Shown piece by piece: positions 5,709 to 5,999 of a stretch of 5,999 nucleotides of DNA (position 1 is its first letter; the number at the start of each line of letters is the position of its first letter). Source of the DNA: Deltaproteobacteria bacterium (GTDB lineage Bacteria > Desulfobacterota > Desulfobacteria > Desulfobacterales > Desulfobacteraceae); assembly GCA_003647385.1 (NCBI GenBank), contig QMMT01000147.1, forward strand, positions 1 to 5,999, given 5' to 3'. The notes under the pieces are model-generated. The model worked only from the letters and a program-made list of their open reading frames with translations, did not search any database and was not told the origin of the DNA. Both the position numbers and the translations under genes were made by a program.

Positions 5709-5999
5709 ATGACCAAAAAGATGCAGGTCAAATCAAATATGATATATTTTTATTTTTTGGTTGCCTGTTTACTTTTCCAAAATCCTTTAACCTGTCTGGC
5801 TGATGAAAAATTACTCGTTGTAACTGAAGTATGGCCACCTTTTCGTATCGCTTCTCCTGATTCAAAGTATGGATTTACCGGCATAGATATTGATATTCTC
5901 GAAGGGCTTGAAAGGCATCTGAATCTTAAGATTGAAAATTCAACGTCACCCGTTTACCAGGGCATTGGAAATGATAAAGACTGGATATGCCGACTTGAC
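5709..5999 (+). CDS. Periplasmic solute-binding protein, family 3, N-terminal part with apparent frameshift
   Basis: An ATG with AAGGA (5696-5700) 8 nt ahead starts a protein with a signal peptide of about 33 residues (hydrophobic FYFLVACLLF, likely cleavage after C-L-A). Cys20 in L-V-A-C is a possible alternative lipoprotein site. The mature protein begins KLLVVTEVWPPFRI, then GFTGIDIDILEGLERHL, which is the start of the SBP_bac_3 fold used by amino-acid-binding proteins and by some sensor kinases. After codon 76 the ATG frame turns into unrelated residues, while the +1 frame from 5938 gives IQRHPFTRALEMIKTGYADL, exactly the expected family continuation. One extra A in the A4 run at 5935-5938 explains this. 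The ATG frame itself stays open to the window end, so its length is unknown. It may be a pseudogene, a sequencing error, or a programmed or variable frameshift. Ligand and partner genes lie outside the window, and no convincing promoter was found. Confidence 0.8.
   Translation, partial: MTKKMQVKSNMIYFYFLVACLLFQNPLTCLADEKLLVVTEVWPPFRIASPDSKYGFTGIDIDILEGLERHLNLKIENSTSPVYQGIGNDKDWICRLD

Noticed and set aside
1..5999. tRNA, rRNA, CRISPR arrays, insertion sequences and attachment sites.
   Set aside because: None was seen; nearly all bases belong to compact protein genes and no long repeats were noticed.

Overview
The window is AT-rich and looks like the genome of an anaerobic, probably sulfate-reducing, Desulfobacterota bacterium (Desulfobacteraceae-like). 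That placement is an inference. It rests on a hemC gene followed by a fused CobA-HemD enzyme (a fusion known from Desulfovibrio, where uroporphyrinogen III feeds siroheme and alternative haem synthesis), an FmdB-type zinc ribbon with a Cys/Ser-rich tail, and a MoaA. No 16S rRNA or other phylogenetic marker is present. Apart from one gene at the right edge, everything reads on the minus strand, so it is described from high to low coordinates.

Right edge (about 5443-5999): a 266-base divergent intergenic region separates the minus-strand biosynthetic operon from a plus-strand gene for a secreted family-3 solute-binding protein. That gene is cut by the window end. It also carries an apparent one-base frameshift: the family's conserved P-F-T-R-A-L-E-M-I-K-T-G-Y-A-D-L stretch lies in the +1 frame after an A4 run. 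The intergenic region holds a near-consensus sigma-70 promoter for the minus operon, a pair of GATATC boxes, and a perfect 7-bp hairpin with a T-run on the minus side.

Tetrapyrrole/cofactor operon (5442 down to 1754): fmdB, hemC, cobA/hemD, moaA. Gene junctions are 7 nt, an 11-nt overlap and 3 nt, so co-transcription and translational coupling are likely. HemC makes hydroxymethylbilane, the HemD half closes it to uroporphyrinogen III, and the CobA half methylates it to precorrin-2, the branch point to siroheme, cobalamin and (by the alternative route) haem. MoaA starts molybdenum/tungsten cofactor synthesis from GTP, so the operon joins two metal-cofactor pathways.

Stress-type regulatory cluster (1634 down to 1): a small exported His/Lys-rich and Trp/Gly-patterned protein, an ECF sigma factor, its zinc-binding membrane anti-sigma factor, and the first 33 codons of another exported protein. 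Gaps are 24, 13 and 15 nt. A possible ECF-type promoter (GAAC, 17 nt, GTC) lies just upstream, which would fit autoregulation. The two exported proteins flanking the sigma/anti-sigma pair are the least understood part of the window.
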